Source: Lachnospiraceae bacterium (lineage in GTDB: Bacteria; Bacillota; Clostridia; Lachnospirales; Lachnospiraceae). From it: a stretch of DNA of 64,000 nt. Position numbers and translations under genes: made by a program. This document shows, piece after piece, positions 62,104 to 64,000 of the stretch. The stretch lies in assembly GCA_910574805.1 (NCBI GenBank), contig CAJTCV010000010.1, forward strand, positions 124,001 through 188,000, in the 5' to 3' direction. The first letter of the stretch is position 1. Each line of letters starts with the position of its first letter. A model generated the notes under the pieces. It did not search any database. It saw nothing but the letters and a program-made list of their open reading frames with translations, and was not told the origin of the DNA.

Positions 62104-62212
62104 GAATCCACAAGTTATCCACCGAAATGTGAATAACTTGTGGATAAATCATCCATATTTCCACGCTCTTTTCACGGGGAAGATAGATAATTGTTGATAT
62201 CTTTGTGGATTT
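62104..62212. other. oriC, upstream DnaA-box cluster
   Basis: DnaA boxes: TTATCCACC (62115-62123), TTATTCACA on the minus strand (62128-62136), TTATCCACA on the minus strand (62139-62147), plus AATCCACAA (62104) and a weaker one at 62204-62212. The gap rpmH-dnaA (61954-62268) is AT-rich and has no gene. Confidence 0.88.
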
Positions 62213-62222
62213 ATTGTATTAT
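62194..62222 (+). promoter_or_regulatory. dnaA: dnaA promoter with a DnaA box in the spacer
   Basis: TTGATA, 17 bases, TATTAT. The TGTGGATTT box (62204-62212) is inside the spacer, so DnaA could repress its own gene. Confidence 0.65.
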
Positions 62223-62268
62223 GTATTTTGAGAGAGTAGCATTTTAATAGAATTCAGGAGATAAGGAT

Positions 62269-63648
62269 ATGGATACACGATTGGAACTGTTAAGTGAAAA
62301 ATGGAATGAGATCCTGCAGACGATCCGCCAGGACAACGGACTCTCAGACGTGGCCTTTAAGACCTGGCTTCTTCCTCTGAAATTATTTCGCATCGAAGAC
62401 AAAGTCGTGAAGATAACAGCTCCTTTTGAACAGGCCGTTACTTATATAGAGAACAAATACAAGGCTTTTCTCTATGTGGCTGTGGCAGAGACCATGGGAG
62501 AAGAATACGATATCCGGATCATCACGGAAGAGGAAGCAGAGAAGGAAAAATCCCTGAATCCCCAGCCGAAGAAGAATCCGGTCCCCTCATCCAGACAGTC
62601 CGACAGTCAGAATACAAACCTGAATCCAAAATATACCTTTGAAACCTTTGTCATCGGCAGCAACAACCGGTTTGCACACGCTGCTTCCGTGGCTGTGGCG
62701 GAGTCTCCGGGCAAAGAATACAATCCTCTGTTCCTGTACGGAGGCGTGGGACTGGGCAAAACCCACCTTATGCATTCTGTAGCACATTATATCCTGCAGA
62801 GAGACGCTTCCAAAAAAGTTCTCTACGTAACATCGGAAGTATTTACCAACGAGCTGATCGATTCCATCCGTAACGGAAATAATACCAGTATGACCAAATT
62901 CCGGGAGAAATACCGGAATATCGATGTACTCCTTATTGACGACATACAGTTCATCATAGGAAAAGAAAGTACCCAGGAGGAATTTTTCCATACCTTCAAT
63001 GCACTTCACGGAGCCAACAAGCAGATCATCGTCTCCAGCGACCGTCCTCCCAAGGATCTGGAGACACTGGAAGCCAGGCTCCAGTCCCGGTTTGAGTGGG
63101 GACTGATTGCAGACATTTCCTCTCCGGACTACGAGACCAGAATGGCAATCCTGCGCAAGAAAGAGGAGATCGACGGCTACAATATCGACGATGAGATCAT
63201 CCGCTACATAGCCACCAACATCAAGTCCAACATCCGGGAGCTGGAAGGCGCTCTCAATAAGCTGGTAGCCCTTTCCAATCTGGAAAAACGGGAGATCAAC
63301 ATCTCTCTGGCCGAGGAAGTCCTAAAGGATATCATCTCCCCCAAGGACAAGAAAGAAGTTACCCCTCAGGTCATTCTGGAAGTAGTGGCAGAGCATTTCG
63401 GCGTCTCAGCCGCCGACATTATCGGAGGCAAGAGAAATGCGGAGATTGTCGTACCCAGGCAGATTGTCATGTATCTGTGCCGGGAGATCACAGATACTTC
63501 CTATAAAAATATCGGTATCCTTCTGGGCAACAGAGATCACTCCACTGTTATCAGCGGAGACAACAAAGTCCGTGAAAAGCTGAAAAAAGACGATACAAAA
63601 CTGAAAAACAACATTGAGATCCTCCGTAAAAAGCTGAGCACCGGCTGA
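62269..63648 (+). CDS. dnaA: chromosomal replication initiator protein DnaA
   Basis: 459 residues. Domain I (about 1-85), a short linker, AAA+ domain with Walker A GGVGLGKTHL, Walker B LLIDDIQFI, sensor motif VSSDRPPKDLETLEARLQSRFEWGL, and domain IV with the DnaA signature GNRDHSTVISGDNKV. Opens oriC and controls initiation. Start ATG preceded by AGGAGATAAGG. Confidence 0.98.
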   Translation: MDTRLELLSEKWNEILQTIRQDNGLSDVAFKTWLLPLKLFRIEDKVVKITAPFEQAVTYIENKYKAFLYVAVAETMGEEYDIRIITEEEAEKEKSLNPQPKKNPVPSSRQSDSQNTNLNPKYTFETFVIGSNNRFAHAASVAVAESPGKEYNPLFLYGGVGLGKTHLMHSVAHYILQRDASKKVLYVTSEVFTNELIDSIRNGNNTSMTKFREKYRNIDVLLIDDIQFIIGKESTQEEFFHTFNALHGANKQIIVSSDRPPKDLETLEARLQSRFEWGLIADISSPDYETRMAILRKKEEIDGYNIDDEIIRYIATNIKSNIRELEGALNKLVALSNLEKREINISLAEEVLKDIISPKDKKEVTPQVILEVVAEHFGVSAADIIGGKRNAEIVVPRQIVMYLCREITDTSYKNIGILLGNRDHSTVISGDNKVREKLKKDDTKLKNNIEILRKKLSTG

Positions 63649-63695
63649 ATATCCGTCTCCCGACTTATATACAATAGGAAGAAACTCCCGTCAAT

Positions 63696-63942
63696 TTATT
63701 CACAATCCCCTGTGAACAGACGGTAGATAAGATGTGGAAAAGTTGAGAACTCTTCTGAAGATGTTCATAACTTCTCTGAAAAGGACCGGCTTTCCCCGGG
63801 ATTTCCACATCTTTACCTTTTTGTTTTTTCCTTTATTTTCAAGGAGTTTGGGGCTTATTCACAAATCCACAGCCCCTACTACTATGAAGACGAATTTATA
63901 CCATAAAAATATAGATGAACGCAGCGAAAGGAGTTATTCACA
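63696..63942. other. oriC, downstream DnaA-box cluster (dnaA-dnaN gap)
   Basis: TTATTCACA at 63696, 63855 and 63934 (the last runs into the dnaN start codon), AATCCACAG at 63864 and TGTGGAAAA at 63733. The 293-bp gap is AT-rich and otherwise empty, giving a bipartite origin around dnaA. Confidence 0.82.
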
Positions 63943-64000
63943 TGAAGCTAATCTGTTCAAAATCCAACCTGCAAAAAGGAGTTAATATCGTATCCAAAGC
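63942..64000 (+). CDS. dnaN: DNA polymerase III beta clamp, N-terminus (runs off window)
   Basis: ATG 63942 after AAAGGAG; visible residues MKLICSKSNLQKGVNIVSKA are the start of the beta sliding clamp. Position after dnaA is canonical. Confidence 0.93.
   Translation, partial: MKLICSKSNLQKGVNIVSK

Overview
The window is the replication-origin region of a low-to-mid GC Firmicute, most likely a gut Lachnospiraceae (Clostridia). The right end carries the canonical block rpmH-rnpA-yidD-yidC-khpB-mnmE-mnmG-rsmG (minus strand) and, divergently, dnaA and the start of dnaN, with DnaA boxes on both sides of dnaA. parA/parB with two perfect parS sites, serS and DUF3881/DUF4446 genes typical of Clostridia complete the core part. 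The family-level assignment rests on the ICE types, DUF families and pilus style and is inference.

Layout: (1) 1-14.8 kb, minus strand: a sortase-assembled pilus operon, in transcription order a 2,894-residue putative tip adhesin, a 1,055-residue minor pilin, the backbone pilin and a class C sortase cut by the window edge. Each gene junction holds a GC-rich hairpin, and the upstream region holds a 25-bp inverted-repeat pair around about 228 bp that could be a phase switch. (2) 15.3-17.5 kb: a divergent blaI-blaR1 pair with no beta-lactamase beside it. (3) 17.5-21.2 kb: an AT-rich, decayed accessory patch with an intact YefM-like antitoxin next to a frameshifted toxin, a TIR-domain remnant, SUKH and lipoprotein genes or fragments, and an Rpn-family nuclease gene. 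(4) 21.3-24.1 kb: a compact two-gene operon of a Cap4/DUF4297-type nuclease and a zinc-hook SMC-like ATPase, a good candidate for a Lamassu-related anti-phage system. (5) 24.2-48.4 kb: an integrative conjugative element (ICE) or its remnant. It has a GC-rich type IV secretion module (24.3-37.7 kb), a seven-gene resistance-type cargo operon (TetR, rifamycin phosphotransferase, MFS pump, unknown, DUF2087, VOC, Cys-rich KTR; 37.8-43.9 kb), accessory genes, an excisionase and a tyrosine integrase next to a tRNA-Arg(CCT) gene. (6) 48.4-64 kb: chromosomal core genes up to oriC.

How they work together: the pilus genes form a complete adhesion unit (adhesin, two sorted pilins, dedicated sortase). The ICE transfer genes form a VirB/VirD4 channel, but VirB4 is frameshifted in a C-run, VirD4 appears to start with ATA, and no relaxase is visible, so the element may be immobile or need help. 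The TetR promoter has its operator exactly in the -35/-10 spacer, indicating a ligand-inducible resistance operon. Several lesions are single-base changes in homopolymer runs, so sequencing error must be excluded before treating them as biological.
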